Source: Aldersonia sp036524855 (GTDB taxonomy: Bacteria > Actinomycetota > Actinomycetes > Mycobacteriales > Mycobacteriaceae). From it: a stretch of 64,000 bases of DNA. Where the stretch lies: contig DATDBL010000133.1 in NCBI GenBank assembly GCA_036524855.1, forward strand, positions 1-64,000. Direction: 5' to 3'. The translations under genes were made by a program, and so were the position numbers. Every line of letters starts with the position of its first letter. The stretch's first letter is position 1. Below the pieces are notes generated by a model that did no database searches, had not been told where the DNA came from, and worked only from the letters and a program-made list of their open reading frames with translations. Of this stretch, positions 8,348 to 18,377 are shown piece by piece.

Positions 8348-9017
8348 CTAGTCGAAAATGTCGACGGCGATTCTCATCGGTTCTGTGAGCGTAATGACCT
8401 GGAACTGCGGGTAATCGGCGCGGAGGCCGACGAACGACTGGGTGGCGCGCTCGAAGTTCGGCGTCAGGTAGACCTCGACCACACCGTGCGCGGCGGGATC
8501 CGACAACGGATTCGCTCCGCTGTATTCAGGGATGCTGCTCTCGGCCGACGAGGCCGTATTGAAGAAGTAGATCTGCAGAATCGATCGACCGTTGATTTGT
8601 AGCGAGGTCTGTCTGCCGCGCTGCGTTGCCTCGGCAACATACTCGGCGCGCCAGCTGGGCGCATATGTGCCGCCGAAGTCGTAAACGAGGCGGTCGAATC
8701 CGTCGTGCCGCTCGATGTGCATGCCGCTGGCCGTCGCACCGGAGGCGGGCGACGTCGGCAAAGTTGGAATGTCGGTCGGGCCCAGTGCTGCGGTGGCGCT
8801 GGGAGGAGATGGGTTGCCGGGCACGGCGGTGGTGGCCGGGAATCGGGGAGGCGCCTCTGGGGGAGGGGCGCCGAAGCCGGACTGTGCCGCGGGCACCTTG
8901 TCCCACGGGGTCGACGCCGGTTCGGTCGCTGGGCGACTGGCAGCCTGCAGTCAGGGCAATCCCGGTAATCAGCGCGACGAACGGTAACGCCCTGCGCGTT
9001 TCGCCCCTCATGATCAT
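8348..9017 (-). pseudogene. AMIN-like-domain lipoprotein, interrupted by one frameshift
   Basis: From the ATG at 9017 (or 9011) a lipoprotein signal is read: RRALPFVALITGIALTAGC, with lipobox LTAGC. About 15 residues later the frame must change, near 8905, where a G run appears one base too long. From there the other frame gives a Pro-rich linker (about residues 45-90) and a C-terminal domain starting HDGFDRLVYDFGGTYAPSW and ending at 8348. The C-terminal part fits the actinobacterial AMIN-like domain, thought to act at the cell envelope. Apart from the single shift the gene is complete, so it may be a recent mutation or a sequence error. Confidence 0.7.
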
Positions 9018-9082
9018 GTATCGGCCCACGGCGGCGGAATGTTGCTCGCATTGCGACCCGAATCGTCGCCGAAAGCAGCGGG

Positions 9083-9844
9083 CTACGCCTCGCTGAGCGG
9101 CGCTTCGGGCTCGACCCGCGACGGCACCCACGGTTGGTCGAACCGCAATACCCCAAACGCCTCCCCATACTTGAACGGTCGGTCGGCGGCCACGAACTCG
9201 GCCATTCCTCGAACGAAGCCCTCCGCCTGCGCCAAGTCGTCCCCGACCTGGGTGACGTGACACGCCAGGCTCTCGATCTTCTTGTCGATGAACTCGCCGA
9301 TGTCCACGACCATGTTCGGCTCGATGTTCATCATCAGCCAGACCCCGGTCAGCTTGACCGGTTCCAGTCCCTCCTCCAGCAATTCCGGGTAGGCCAGCCG
9401 GGTGTCCGCCCCTGGGATCACGGCGGCCAGCGTCGCTTCACCTGCAGCCCGATGATCCGGATGGTTGATGTACCGGTCCCTGAAGTACCGGGTCGTCGGA
9501 TCGGTGGTCACCACCACCTCCGGCCGTACCTGTCGGATGAGCCGGACGATCTGCTCGCGAACTTCCAGCGTCGGCTCCAGCAAGCCGTCCTCGTAGCCGA
9601 GGAACTCCACCCGATCGACGCCGACCACCTTGGCCGAGGCCCGAGCCTCCGCCTCGCGCAGCGCAGCCAACCGCTCCCGGGTCATCTCCGGATCGCTCGA
9701 CCCCGCCGCCCCGTTGGTCACCAACCCGTAGGTGACGTGTGCGCCCTCCCGCACCCATCGCGCGACCGTTCCTGCGCATCCGAACTCGATGTCATCCGGA
9801 TGCGCCACGACCACCAGCGCTCTTCCCGGCGTCCAGTACTCCAT
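9083..9844 (-). CDS. PIG-L/LmbE family N-acetylglucosaminyl deacetylase-like hydrolase
   Basis: The 253-residue protein has the family's zinc motif AHPDDIEFGCAGT near residue 15, a TNGAAGSSD loop, the central FLGYEDG, and the second metal motif NHPDHRAAGEA. Members deacetylate GlcNAc-type sugars, such as MshB and Mca in mycothiol metabolism, or related amides. This one does not look closely like MshB or Mca, so the substrate is open. The ATG at 9844 has GGGGG eight bases upstream. An ATG at 9859 is the alternative. The two neighbours do not suggest a pathway. Confidence 0.87.
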   Translation of the reverse strand: MEYWTPGRALVVVAHPDDIEFGCAGTVARWVREGAHVTYGLVTNGAAGSSDPEMTRERLAALREAEARASAKVVGVDRVEFLGYEDGLLEPTLEVREQIVRLIRQVRPEVVVTTDPTTRYFRDRYINHPDHRAAGEATLAAVIPGADTRLAYPELLEEGLEPVKLTGVWLMMNIEPNMVVDIGEFIDKKIESLACHVTQVGDDLAQAEGFVRGMAEFVAADRPFKYGEAFGVLRFDQPWVPSRVEPEAPLSEA

Positions 9845-10156
9845 CGCCACAACCCCCATGGTTCGTCTGCCAACTCAGCACAGCCAGGGCACAGCCGTCG
9901 ACCAGTATTCCAGCGCCCGGTTCGCTCACTCGTCGCGGTAGCCAGCGCCGACCTCCGGCGTGGCCCTGACCTGCGCATCGATGAGGTTGCCGGCTCGCTA
10001 ATCCACCGCGAAGACACACGGGTGCAGCTGGGCCTTGCCGTACATCGCCGTGGCGAAGGCATGCAGCCCGCGCCCGGACCTGTCGGAGATTGCCGGTGAC
10101 TGGCGCGACTTGGTGAGTCCGCGGCGATCCGGTGCATCGTCAGTGCGTCCAGTCCG
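9845..10156. other. Intergenic stretch without a supported gene
   Basis: No complete gene is seen. On the minus strand near 10010-10085 one frame reads RGLHAFATAMYGKAQLHPCV before a stop, which looks protein-like and may be a short gene remnant. It has no start, and its family is not recognised. Confidence 0.3.
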
Positions 10157-11539
10157 TCAGGCCGACTCGGCGTCGATCCGCCCCGAATTCACTGCCGCGA
10201 CCAGCGCGGCATGATCGGCTTCGGTTTGATCCGCGTACCGAACGGAATACCGCCCGATCACCTCGTCCAGTTCCTCGTCGCCGGCGAAGTAGCCGGCGAG
10301 CAGCCGCGGATCGAGGGAGCGGGTGTGCGCACGCGCGAGCAGTGAGCCGGCCAGGCGACCGTAGTCGTCGAGATGGTCTCGTTCCAGGCCGGTGGGGTCG
10401 ATGTCTCCCTTGAGGTTTCGGAACTGCCGCACGATGTAGGGGCGACCGTCGATAGTCGTCCAGCCCAGCAGGATGTCCGTCTCAGCCTGTACGAGCCGCG
10501 CGCCGTGCACTATCCGCTTTCCCTCGTGCTTCGGCGTATCGGCCGGCAGGTACGGCGACAATGCGGAGGGCCGGGCCTGCTTCAGCTGTAGGACGAGAAC
10601 CTCGTCGCGATTGCCGTGCAGCAGGGCGACATAGCTGCGCAGACCGACGCTGCCGGTTCCGACGATCCGGAATGCGACGTCGGACACCGTGAATCGGGTG
10701 ATCAAATTGCGGCGCGACTCGCGCAGCGACTCCACGTAGCCTTCCAGGCCATCGGTCACGGCATCGGCGACCCCTTGCTCCACGTGCGTGAGAATCGGCG
10801 GATCCTCGACGAATCGTCGCCGGCGGATACCGGTTTCGTGATCATCGAGGTGCTCGGTCCATTTCGCTGCCACCTTCTCGCTGGTGTTGCGACGGGCCTT
10901 CTGTGCGGCCCTGTCGAAGTCGTCGAGCAGAGCGTCGGCCTTGGCCCGCTCCAGCGTCGACTTGTCCGGCAGCGCATTCCAGGACTGCAGAAACGGCAGC
11001 TCGGCAAGATTGCGAATCGTGCGCCGATACGACTTGACGGCGTCTTCGGCGGCCTCGATGCAGCCGCTTTCGGACACACCGCCTTCGCGTCCGGCGAGCA
11101 CGAGGCTCGCGGCGAGCCGTTTGAGGTCCCATTCCCACGGCCCAGGCAGCGTCTCATCGAAATCGTTGATGTCCATGACGATTTCGCCGTCCGGCGTCCC
11201 GTACAAGCCGAAGTTCGCAGCATGCGCGTCACCGCACAGCTGCGCCGTCAATCCATTGGCCGGTGAATCGGCAAGGTCGGCCGCCATCAGACCGCCGGCG
11301 CCGCGGAAGAACGCGAACGGAGATTCGATCATCCGACCGATTCGCAGCGGGATCAGATCCGCCAGCCGCCCCTCGTTGCTCGCGTTGACGAAGCCGAGCA
11401 CATCCGGGCGCCCGGCGCCCGTCGCGGCATGATCGTGCGCGCTCGATGGCACGGTTGAGCGCAACGCGTCGCCGCGCGCGAAGACGTCCTCCGCCTCGAC
11501 CCGGGTTCGCAGGTCGACCCACGCGGGATTCGTCGCCAC
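10157..11539 (-). CDS. DUF2252 family protein
   Basis: This protein of about 460 residues has the DUF2252 hallmarks: ESPFAFFRGAGGLMAADL, QLCGDAHAANFGLYG, VMDINDFDETLPGPWEWDLKRLAASL and, near the C-terminus, LLARAHTRSLDP. The HGD/CGDAH and DxNDFD motifs resemble kinase-fold catalytic and metal-binding loops, so a phosphotransferase-like fold has been proposed for the family; the function is unknown. I prefer the GTG at 11539 (VATNPAWVDLRTR). The frame is open to 11632, but that extension looks non-coding. Confidence 0.85.
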   Translation of the reverse strand: MATNPAWVDLRTRVEAEDVFARGDALRSTVPSSAHDHAATGAGRPDVLGFVNASNEGRLADLIPLRIGRMIESPFAFFRGAGGLMAADLADSPANGLTAQLCGDAHAANFGLYGTPDGEIVMDINDFDETLPGPWEWDLKRLAASLVLAGREGGVSESGCIEAAEDAVKSYRRTIRNLAELPFLQSWNALPDKSTLERAKADALLDDFDRAAQKARRNTSEKVAAKWTEHLDDHETGIRRRRFVEDPPILTHVEQGVADAVTDGLEGYVESLRESRRNLITRFTVSDVAFRIVGTGSVGLRSYVALLHGNRDEVLVLQLKQARPSALSPYLPADTPKHEGKRIVHGARLVQAETDILLGWTTIDGRPYIVRQFRNLKGDIDPTGLERDHLDDYGRLAGSLLARAHTRSLDPRLLAGYFAGDEELDEVIGRYSVRYADQTEADHAALVAAVNSGRIDAESA

Positions 11540-11794
11540 GACCGCGACCCTATCCCGGTCGCCTCTCCGACGCGACGCTTGGGGGACGCTGGGCGAGTTC
11601 GAGGAAGGAAGGTGTCGACCGAGCGCTCGCATTCTTCGCCGACAAGCTTGGTACAGCTACCTTCGATTCGCCGTAGTGATGACCGGGGCCAGCGGGCCAG
11701 TGCTCGTTCTGGGTCCGATGTATTACGGTCATCTCGTAGCTGTCGAGTGATCGCGCCGCGCTGCGGGAGGGTGCGACCGGTGAGGAGGCCACAT

Positions 11795-12145
11795 ATGGGA
11801 GCCGACTCCAATCCTGATGTGGCGCGAGCCATGTTCGCGAGCTACGTCGCCCAAGATCGCGCGGCGGCGGAGCGGCTCATCGCCGAGGACTTCGTCTTCA
11901 CCAGCCCGCAGGATGACCACATCGACAAGGCGGCGTTCTTCGAGCGCTGTTTCCCGACGGCGGACCGGGTGTCGACTCAGGAACTCCACATCGTCGTGCC
12001 GGCCGGGGACGACGACGTGTTCGTCCTGTACGAGTACGAGTTGCGTGTCGGCGGCCGATATCGCAATGCCGAACTCATCACGGTCCGTGGTGGCCGGATC
12101 GTCGAAACGCAGGTCTTCTTCGGCGGCCGCGTTCCGGACGCCTGA
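11795..12145 (+). CDS. SnoaL/NTF2-like protein
   Basis: The 116-residue protein has a single SnoaL-like cone-shaped alpha+beta fold: an N-terminal helix DVARAMFASYVAQDRAAAERLIAEDFVFTSP, central strands, and the C-terminal strand pair RNAELITVRGGRIVETQVFFGG. The ATG at 11795 follows GAGGAGG at good spacing. Such proteins are small-molecule isomerases, hydrolases or binding proteins. Nothing nearby indicates the ligand. Confidence 0.82.
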   Translation: MGADSNPDVARAMFASYVAQDRAAAERLIAEDFVFTSPQDDHIDKAAFFERCFPTADRVSTQELHIVVPAGDDDVFVLYEYELRVGGRYRNAELITVRGGRIVETQVFFGGRVPDA

Positions 12146-12162
12146 CGGTGCCGCCACACCCA

Positions 12163-12579
12163 TCACACCCGATGAACGGCGCGCCTCGCCGGGTACCACG
12201 TCTCGCCGATCGGTTTGCCCGCCATGTTCCAGCTCCATGAAACGGTGGGGACGACTCGCATGTAATAGCCCGGGCCGACCATCCCCACCCGTTCGACCGG
12301 ATCCTCGCCGCGGCCGTAGATCCGGATTCCGCGGGCGATGAACGGCTCGAACGACACCATGTCGTCGACGACGATGGCGACCTTGCGGTTGCCCTCTCGC
12401 ACGTTGCGGACCTTGCGCGTACCCAGTACCTGCCGGCCGGCCCCGCAGACCCAGAGGTGCGGCCCCTCGTATTCGAGCGCGACCGGCACGACGTCGGGCT
12501 GCCCGTCGCCGGCTACTGTGGCCAGCCGGGCGAGCGGCTGGGACGTCAGATACGCGATCTCCTCCTCGGTGAACGACAT
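12163..12579 (-). CDS. PPOX-class F420-dependent oxidoreductase
   Basis: The 138-residue protein has a split-barrel flavin/F420-binding fold: SQPLARLATVAGDGQPDVVPV, then GTRKVRNVREGNRKVAIVVDD and the C-terminal RIYGRGEDPV. This pattern is typical of the actinobacterial PPOX-class F420-dependent reductases, which reduce varied small molecules with F420H2. The ATG at 12579 is preceded by GAGGAGG, so the upstream extension to 12627 is rejected. It converges on the SnoaL-like gene with a 17-base gap. Confidence 0.87.
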   Translation of the reverse strand: MSFTEEEIAYLTSQPLARLATVAGDGQPDVVPVALEYEGPHLWVCGAGRQVLGTRKVRNVREGNRKVAIVVDDMVSFEPFIARGIRIYGRGEDPVERVGMVGPGYYMRVVPTVSWSWNMAGKPIGETWYPARRAVHRV

Positions 12580-12690
12580 CGCAACCTCCTCCTCGACGTC
12601 GCGGGCGCGGCGTATCCAATGTCTCACTCGCAGTGTTCGGGGAGTCGGGGTTCGAGAGAGGAACCGTTGAACCCCGAGGTCATAGGTAGG

Positions 12691-12840
12691 TCAGGCGTGC
12701 TCTTTCGCCGGTTCGACTGTTCGATTCTCGGCTCCGGTGAACGACAGCGCGCGCAAGGCGCACAGCCAGCCGATGCCGCCGATGGTCATGCGCACATAGT
12801 TCAGCCCTGTCCACCAAGCGACGAACGTCTCCACACAGCT
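12691..12840 (-). pseudogene. C-terminal remnant of a DUF1772 (anthrone-oxygenase-like) membrane protein
   Basis: The last about 45 residues of this frame, FVAWWTGLNYVRM then GGIGWLCALRALSFTG, match the end of DUF1772 proteins, where a W-x-x-LN-x-VR motif is followed by the last membrane helix. Everything upstream is missing and the frame runs instead into the antisense of the MarR gene. DUF1772 genes often lie next to MarR regulators, which supports the reading. Confidence 0.55.
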
Positions 12841-12853
12841 ACGGCTGCAGGCG

Positions 12854-13301
12854 GTGCGATCGGTGATGTTCCACTCCGCCGTCGCGGCGCGACTCGGAAT
12901 CGCCGTGACGGATTTCAACTGCCTCAACGTGTTGAGCCTCGATGGCTCGCAGACCCCGGGACGGCTGGCCGAGCGCATCGGAATCACCCGCGGCGGCGCC
13001 GTCACCGCGATGATCGACCGGCTCGAACGCGCCGGGTTCGTGCGTCGACGGCGGGATACCGGTGATCGCCGACGGGTCCTGGTCGAATTGGACAGCGCCG
13101 TTGCGGGCGATGCGATCACCGATGTTCGGCGACCTAGGAACCGCGGTTGCCGAATATCTCGACGGCTACACGGTCGAGGAACTCCGGATGCTGCAGCGCT
13201 TTACGTCCGATGTCAACACGCTCGTGTCGCAGGCCACGGAGAAGCTACGACGGGCTCAACTGGGATCCGCCCCGCGGATCGCTGGAGGGATTGTCGATTA
13301 G
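12854..13301 (+). pseudogene. MarR-family regulator, frameshifted and probably 5'-truncated
   Basis: The first frame gives a MarR winged helix: FHSAVAARLGIAVTDFNCL, then QTPGRLAERIGITRGGAVTAM and DRLERAGFVRRRRD, up to VAGDAIT near 13120. There a two-base loss shifts the frame, and the C-terminal dimerisation helices continue as MFGDLGTAVAEYLDGYTVEE to 13301. The usual N-terminal about 20 residues are also missing, where the gene abuts the DUF1772 remnant. A GTG at 12854 is the only plausible start. The regulator is unlikely to work. Confidence 0.72.
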
Positions 13302-13549
13302 CTTGCCGGGCGACGCGGAATCGCGCGCCACCGGCGGGGAACGTCGGTGACCATCGTGCACGATCGGCGGATGGCGGCCGGACGCGCGTGCAGCGAAGTT
13401 GCCACAGGCGACGGCAGCGTCGGCACTGTCACGTTGGCTGACAGCGTGGGATGATCTTCGGGTTGATCGAAGCTGCTCCGCCTAGCGGATACGAGCGGGG
13501 AACCGGTGGTAGAACTCCAGGGTGTGCGTCCAGACACAAGGAGACGACG

Positions 13550-15563
13550 TTGATTCCCCGCAGGGTCCTGTTCGGCAATCCGCAACGGATCGCCGCCACC
13601 ATCAGCCCTGATGGCAGTTTGATCGGTTTCCTTGCCCCCATGAACGGCATCCTCAACGTGTGGGTCGCCCCGTCGACGACCTTGGTGCCGCCAAACCGGT
13701 CACCGACGACAAGACCCGTGACATCCACGGCTACGGCTGGGCCTTCACCTGCGGGCATATCGTCTATAACCAGGACAGGGGCGGAGACGAGAACTGGCAC
13801 GTGTACGCCACCGACGTCACGACGCTCGAGTCGATCGACCTCACGCCGCTGGACGGCATACACGCCATCATCGAATGCATCAGCGAGCGATTCCCCGACG
13901 AGATCCTCGTCGGGCTGAACGACCGTGACCCGCAGTTGCACGACATTTGGCGCGTGAACCTCCGTACCGGCGAACGCACCCTCGTCCAGCGCAACCCCGG
14001 TCTCGCGGGATTCGTGGCCGATGACGACTTCAATATCCGCTTCGCTTTCAAATACACGCCCGACGGCGGTGCTGTGCTGCTGAGGATCCCCGAGGGCGCC
14101 ACGCACGCCACGCCGGACGACACCCAGTCGTGGGAGGAGTTCATCACGGTCGGGCCGCTCGACGTGATGACCACCTACCCGGTGGGATTCAACAAGGACG
14201 CCACCGTCCTCTACGTGCAAGACAGCCGCAGTCGCAACACCAGCGCCTTGGTCGCAGTCGACATCTCCACCGGCAAGAAGACGCTCCTGGCCGAACACGA
14301 CAAGGCCGACGTCGATGCGATCATGGTCCACCCCACCGAAAAGACGATTCAAGCGGTCGGGTTTACCTACGCCCGCCGCGAGTGGAAGATCCTCGACGAC
14401 GCGATCAAATCCGACCTCGACTACCTCGAGACGGTCGAGGACGGCGAGCTGCTAACTACGAGTACCTCGCTCGACAATTCACAGTGGATAGTTGCGTTCC
14501 TGCTCGACGACGGCCCGGTGCGGTACTACCGGTACGACCGCAACACCAAACAGGCGCATTACCTGTTCAGCAGCCGGGACGACCTCGCCGGCTACCCGCT
14601 GGTGAAGATGCACGACGTGATCATCGAGAGCCGGGACGGGTTGCCGCTGGTGGGGTACTTGTCGCTGCCAGCGACGAGCGACCGCGATGGCGACGACCGG
14701 CCCGACCGGCCCGTGCCCTTGGTGCTCGACGTGCACGGCGGCCCCTGGTTCCGCGACGAGTGGGGCTTCAACCCCAATCACCAATGGCTCGCCGATCGCG
14801 GCTACGCCGTGCTCAGCGTCAACTACCGCGGCTCGACCGGATTCGGCAAGGCGTTCGTGAACGCCGCCGACGGCGAGTGGGCCGGCAAGATGCACGACGA
14901 TCTGATCGACGCCGTCGAGTGGGCCGTCCGGGAAGGTATCGCCGTCGAGTCCGCGGTCGCCATCATGGGCGGCAGCTACGGCGGTTACGCAACCCTGGTC
15001 GGTCTGACCTTCACGCCGGAGGTGTTCGCTTGCGGGGTGGACATCGTCGGCCCGTCGAGCCTGCTGACCCTGCTGGAAAATGCCCCGCCGTACTGGGCGC
15101 CGTTCGTGCCCGTCTTGGCGGTGCGCATCGGTGACGTGACCACGCAGGAGGGCCGCTCAAAGCTGCTGGAGCGATCACCCCTGCGGCTGGTCGATAACAT
15201 CCGGCGTCCGCTCCTGATCGGGCAGGGCGCCAACGACCCGCGTGTCACGCAGCTCGAGGCCGACCAAATCGTGGAAGCAATGCGGGCGAAGAGCATCCCG
15301 GTCACCTACGTCCTGTATCCCGATGAGGGCCACGGCTTCGTGCGCCAAGAGAACCGCGTGTCGTTCAACGCGGTCACGAGGCGTTCCTCGCAGAGCACCT
15401 CGGCGGCGAATACGAATCGGTGGGAAATGATTTCGATAACTCGTCGCTTCACGTTCCGGTCGGTGTCGACGGCGTGGCCGGTCTCGGCGAGGCCCTCTCC
15501 GCCGACCGCCGTAGCATGCCGCGGCCACCGGAGCGCAACGTCGCTGCGCCCGATTCGACATGA
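13550..15563 (+). pseudogene. S9-family (prolyl oligopeptidase-type) peptidase with two frameshifts
   Basis: A TTG at 13550 with AAGGAG six bases upstream starts the protein (IPRRVLFGNPQRIAATISPD). Near 13667 one base is missing (NVWVAP must continue as VDDLGAAKPVTDD). The long middle part to about 15370 holds a beta-propeller and then the hydrolase domain, with the nucleophile elbow GGSYGGYATL and the catalytic His in DEGHGF. A second one-base loss near 15375 moves the tail (EAFLAEHLGGEYE) into the third frame, ending at 15563. All catalytic elements are present, and if the shifts were errors the protein would be a normal enzyme of about 670 residues. Confidence 0.8.
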
Positions 15564-15685
15564 ACTGAGCCCCCCACTTGCTCCCTGCGGACAAGTCCAG
15601 CTATCAGGTTGAGAACTGTTCCTTTATCGATCTTGGAGTGGTTGACTGGAAGGGAGCTATCGCACGTACCCGGGGGCTGATCGCC

Positions 15686-16465
15686 ATGCGGAATGCGAAT
15701 ATGGCTGCACGTCTTGCGCTCGCGGCGATTATGGCCGCGATCCCCCTGCTCTGCGCGTCGGCTGCCTCAGTCGCCGGCACGCTGAGCGCTCTGCCACCGC
15801 CGGCACCGGTAGGCGCCCTCGGCGCGCGGGTGCTTGACCCGGCCGCCGGGGACGTGGTCGGCATCGCCCAGCCGATCCTGATCTCGTTCGCCGGGCCGAT
15901 CGCCGACCGCGCGAGCCTCGAGCGATCCGTGGTGATCACCTCGACGCGTCCGGTGTCGGGGCGGTTCGACTGGCTCGACGACCGGCACGTGCAGTGGTTG
16001 CCCGACGGGTTCTGGCCCGCGCACACCGACGTGTCCGTCCAGGTTGCGAGCGCGCGGACGGAGTTCGACGTCGGCGACGCGTTGGTCGCCGTCGCCGACA
16101 CCTCGACGCACCAGGTCGTCGTGAGCATCAACGACCAGGTGGTCCGGACGATGCCGGCGTCGATGGGCAAGCCGGGGTACGAGACACCGCTCGGGACCTT
16201 CCCCGTTATCGAGAAGTTCCGCGCGATGGTGATGGATTCCTCGACCTACGGTGTCCCTATCGACGCACCCGAGGGCTACCGCATCGACGTGGAGTACGCG
16301 GTCCGCATCACCTGGGGCGGAGTCTTCGTGCACGCGGCACCGTGGTCGGTGAGCCAGCAGGGCCGCGCGAACGTCAGCCACGGCTGCATCAACCTCAATA
16401 CCCAGAACGCGAAGTGGTTCTACGACAACGCAAAAAAGGGCGACCCGGTGATCGTGCAGTATTAG
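15686..16465 (+). CDS. L,D-transpeptidase (YkuD domain), secreted
   Basis: This 259-residue protein has a signal peptide (residues 1-30), one Ig-like domain (about 45-125) and a YkuD catalytic domain with SHGCINL, whose Cys234 is the expected nucleophile. The domain forms 3-3 peptidoglycan cross-links in the cell wall, as do the mycobacterial Ldt enzymes. It is shorter than the major two-Ig-domain enzymes of about 400 residues, so it resembles a compact paralogue. The ATG at 15686 is chosen because the signal peptide starts there. Confidence 0.9.
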   Translation: MRNANMAARLALAAIMAAIPLLCASAASVAGTLSALPPPAPVGALGARVLDPAAGDVVGIAQPILISFAGPIADRASLERSVVITSTRPVSGRFDWLDDRHVQWLPDGFWPAHTDVSVQVASARTEFDVGDALVAVADTSTHQVVVSINDQVVRTMPASMGKPGYETPLGTFPVIEKFRAMVMDSSTYGVPIDAPEGYRIDVEYAVRITWGGVFVHAAPWSVSQQGRANVSHGCINLNTQNAKWFYDNAKKGDPVIVQY

Positions 16466-16608
16466 ATTGGGCTCCTGCACCGTTCGCTCGAGTTTCACAG
16501 CCAACTCGATCCAGGTGAACACAACGCGACCATCCCCGTGATGTCGTCGAGAACTCGCTCGCGAACTAGGTTGACGCTCGGCCCGGCGTCGACTCGGACA
16601 GCGAAGCG

Positions 16609-17211
16609 CTACGGAAGGTCACGGATCAGATCGCGGACCCGTTCCATCGTGGTGGCGGCCGCTGCACGGTTCCTCAGCAGGCAGGCGCGAATCCAGAAGC
16701 TCCCGTGTTCGCGCTGGAACGGCACGCCGCCGCGCATGCTGGTCCACATGCTGCCGATCGCAGTGTTCAGGAAGGGGTCGACGATCAGAGCTCTGACTCG
16801 AACGTCCCCGCCGCTGTCGGGTGGACGTAGGTCGAACGTCGCGTGCGGAGGCGCCGTTTCGACGTTCTCCACGAGTTCGGCGAGCGTGTCGACGATGTCG
16901 TGCTTCGGCCACGGTGGGGATTCCTCCGCGGGTTCGTTCGCGGCCTCGTACCCGACGTCCGGATTTTCCATGGCGCGCAGGTAGGTCAGGCCGGCGTCGG
17001 GACCGGCCACGTTGCGAATCGCCCACGCGGTGTCACCTCGACGCAGGGCTTGCCAGGCCTCGGTAATCTCCTCGCTGCGGCGGCGATCCTCGCGGCTGCG
17101 GTCCTGGCGGCCATCTTCGTCGCGCAGATCCTGGTCGCGCCACACCGCACGGTCGTGCTCCCGCCGCGCATCCTCGCGGCGCTGGTACTCACGGTCGTTC
17201 TCGCTCGACAT
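16609..17211 (-). CDS. Hypothetical protein with charged N-terminal coiled coil
   Basis: The protein has 200 residues and starts at an ATG with GGAGGAG upstream. Residues 1-55 are extremely rich in Arg, Glu and Asp and should form a solvent-exposed helix. The remainder is globular, with HATFDLRPPDSGG, VRALIVDPFLNTAIGSMW and GSFWIRACLLRNRAAAA. I do not recognise the family. No neighbour on the same strand is close enough to form an operon. Confidence 0.68.
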   Translation of the reverse strand: MSSENDREYQRREDARREHDRAVWRDQDLRDEDGRQDRSREDRRRSEEITEAWQALRRGDTAWAIRNVAGPDAGLTYLRAMENPDVGYEAANEPAEESPPWPKHDIVDTLAELVENVETAPPHATFDLRPPDSGGDVRVRALIVDPFLNTAIGSMWTSMRGGVPFQREHGSFWIRACLLRNRAAAATTMERVRDLIRDLP

Positions 17212-17483
17212 TGCTCCTCCACGACGCTCAGCTGCCGGCGAGCTACATCATCTCGTCCCGCCACTTCCGCAACCAGCCACCGCAGGGCTCGAAATCCGCA
17301 CCCTGCAACCGTGTGGTCGGAACATCCCAGTGAGTGGCCGAAGTTCCGATCCGCGGCCCAGCCACGCCGAACTGACCGGAGGGATCCTCAGTGCAGCGTC
17401 GGCGCGTACGTCAGCATCTGCATGCGCCCGTAGAACGTGCGCGAGTCGACCACACGTCTTCGCCGACACACTCGGGTCGGTGT

Positions 17484-18317
17484 TCAGCCCGCGCTGACGG
17501 CACGCTGCGCGAGCGCGGCGACGGCCTCGACGATCCTCGGTCCGAACATTTCGGGGTCGTTGTGGTCCACGCCGGGCAGCACGACCCGCTCGACCGGTCC
17601 CGCCGAAGCGGCGGCCACCTGCTCGCTCTGCTCCGGCGGGACGATCGAATCGGCCGTGCCGTAGACGATCGTCGTCGGCACTGCAATCCCCGCGACAAGG
17701 TCTGCGACCGGGAACCGGTCTCGCAGCAGCAGCCCGACGGGCAGGAACGGGTAGTGCACCCGACCGACCGAGGCCAGGTCGGTGAACGGTGACCGCAGCA
17801 ACAGACCCGCGGGCGGATGCTCGGTCGCGAGCTCGGTCACCACCGCCGCGCCGAGGCTTTCGCCGAAATACAGCAACTGCGACGGCGGCACTCCGCGGTC
17901 CTCGACGAGATACCGGTGCGCGGCACGGACGTCGAGGGCGAGACCGTCCTCGGTGGGGCTACCCGGATTGCCGCCGTATCCGCGATAATCGAACACCAGA
18001 GTGGCGAATCCGGCGTCGGCGAGAGCCGCGGCTAGGTCCGCACGCGACGACCGGTTGCCCGCGTTCCCGTTCGCGACGAGAACGGTCACCCCGCCGCCGC
18101 CGACCGGCGCCACGTACCAGGCGCCGAGTTCGAGACCGTCGGCGGTGGTCAACCGGATGTCCTCGGCGTTCTCGATAACGTCGCCGGCCGGCGGCACCGG
18201 TGTGCGGTCGGGGAAGTAGAGCAACCGGCGCTGCAGAATCCACGCCGCGACCACGAGCAGCACGACGACGGCGAGCGCGATCAGCGCAAACCGCCCGAGC
18301 GTTGCCGCGGAGGCCAT
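17484..18317 (-). CDS. Membrane-anchored alpha/beta hydrolase (BEM46/YfhR-like)
   Basis: This 277-residue protein has one N-terminal membrane helix (about 8-28), then an alpha/beta hydrolase. LVANGNAGNRSSR is the oxyanion-hole region, VFDYRGYGGNPG follows, YFGESLGAAV carries the nucleophile Ser, GTADSIVPP the acid, and LPGVDHND the catalytic His. The length and layout match the eukaryotic-like ABHD13/BEM46 group of membrane-tethered hydrolases with unknown substrates. It is divergent from the LuxR-like hydrolase gene, with 60 bases between them. Confidence 0.86.
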   Translation of the reverse strand: MASAATLGRFALIALAVVVLLVVAAWILQRRLLYFPDRTPVPPAGDVIENAEDIRLTTADGLELGAWYVAPVGGGGVTVLVANGNAGNRSSRADLAAALADAGFATLVFDYRGYGGNPGSPTEDGLALDVRAAHRYLVEDRGVPPSQLLYFGESLGAAVVTELATEHPPAGLLLRSPFTDLASVGRVHYPFLPVGLLLRDRFPVADLVAGIAVPTTIVYGTADSIVPPEQSEQVAAASAGPVERVVLPGVDHNDPEMFGPRIVEAVAALAQRAVSAG

Positions 18318-18377
18318 GAGTCCATCCTGCCCGTCGACGACCCGGTCTCGACACCCCGCCCGGGCTACCCTCCTCAC

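Noticed and set aside
17751..17766. A GGGTAGTGCACCC stretch resembling the LuxR-type palindrome.
   Set aside because: It lies inside the hydrolase coding sequence and lacks the second half of the dyad.
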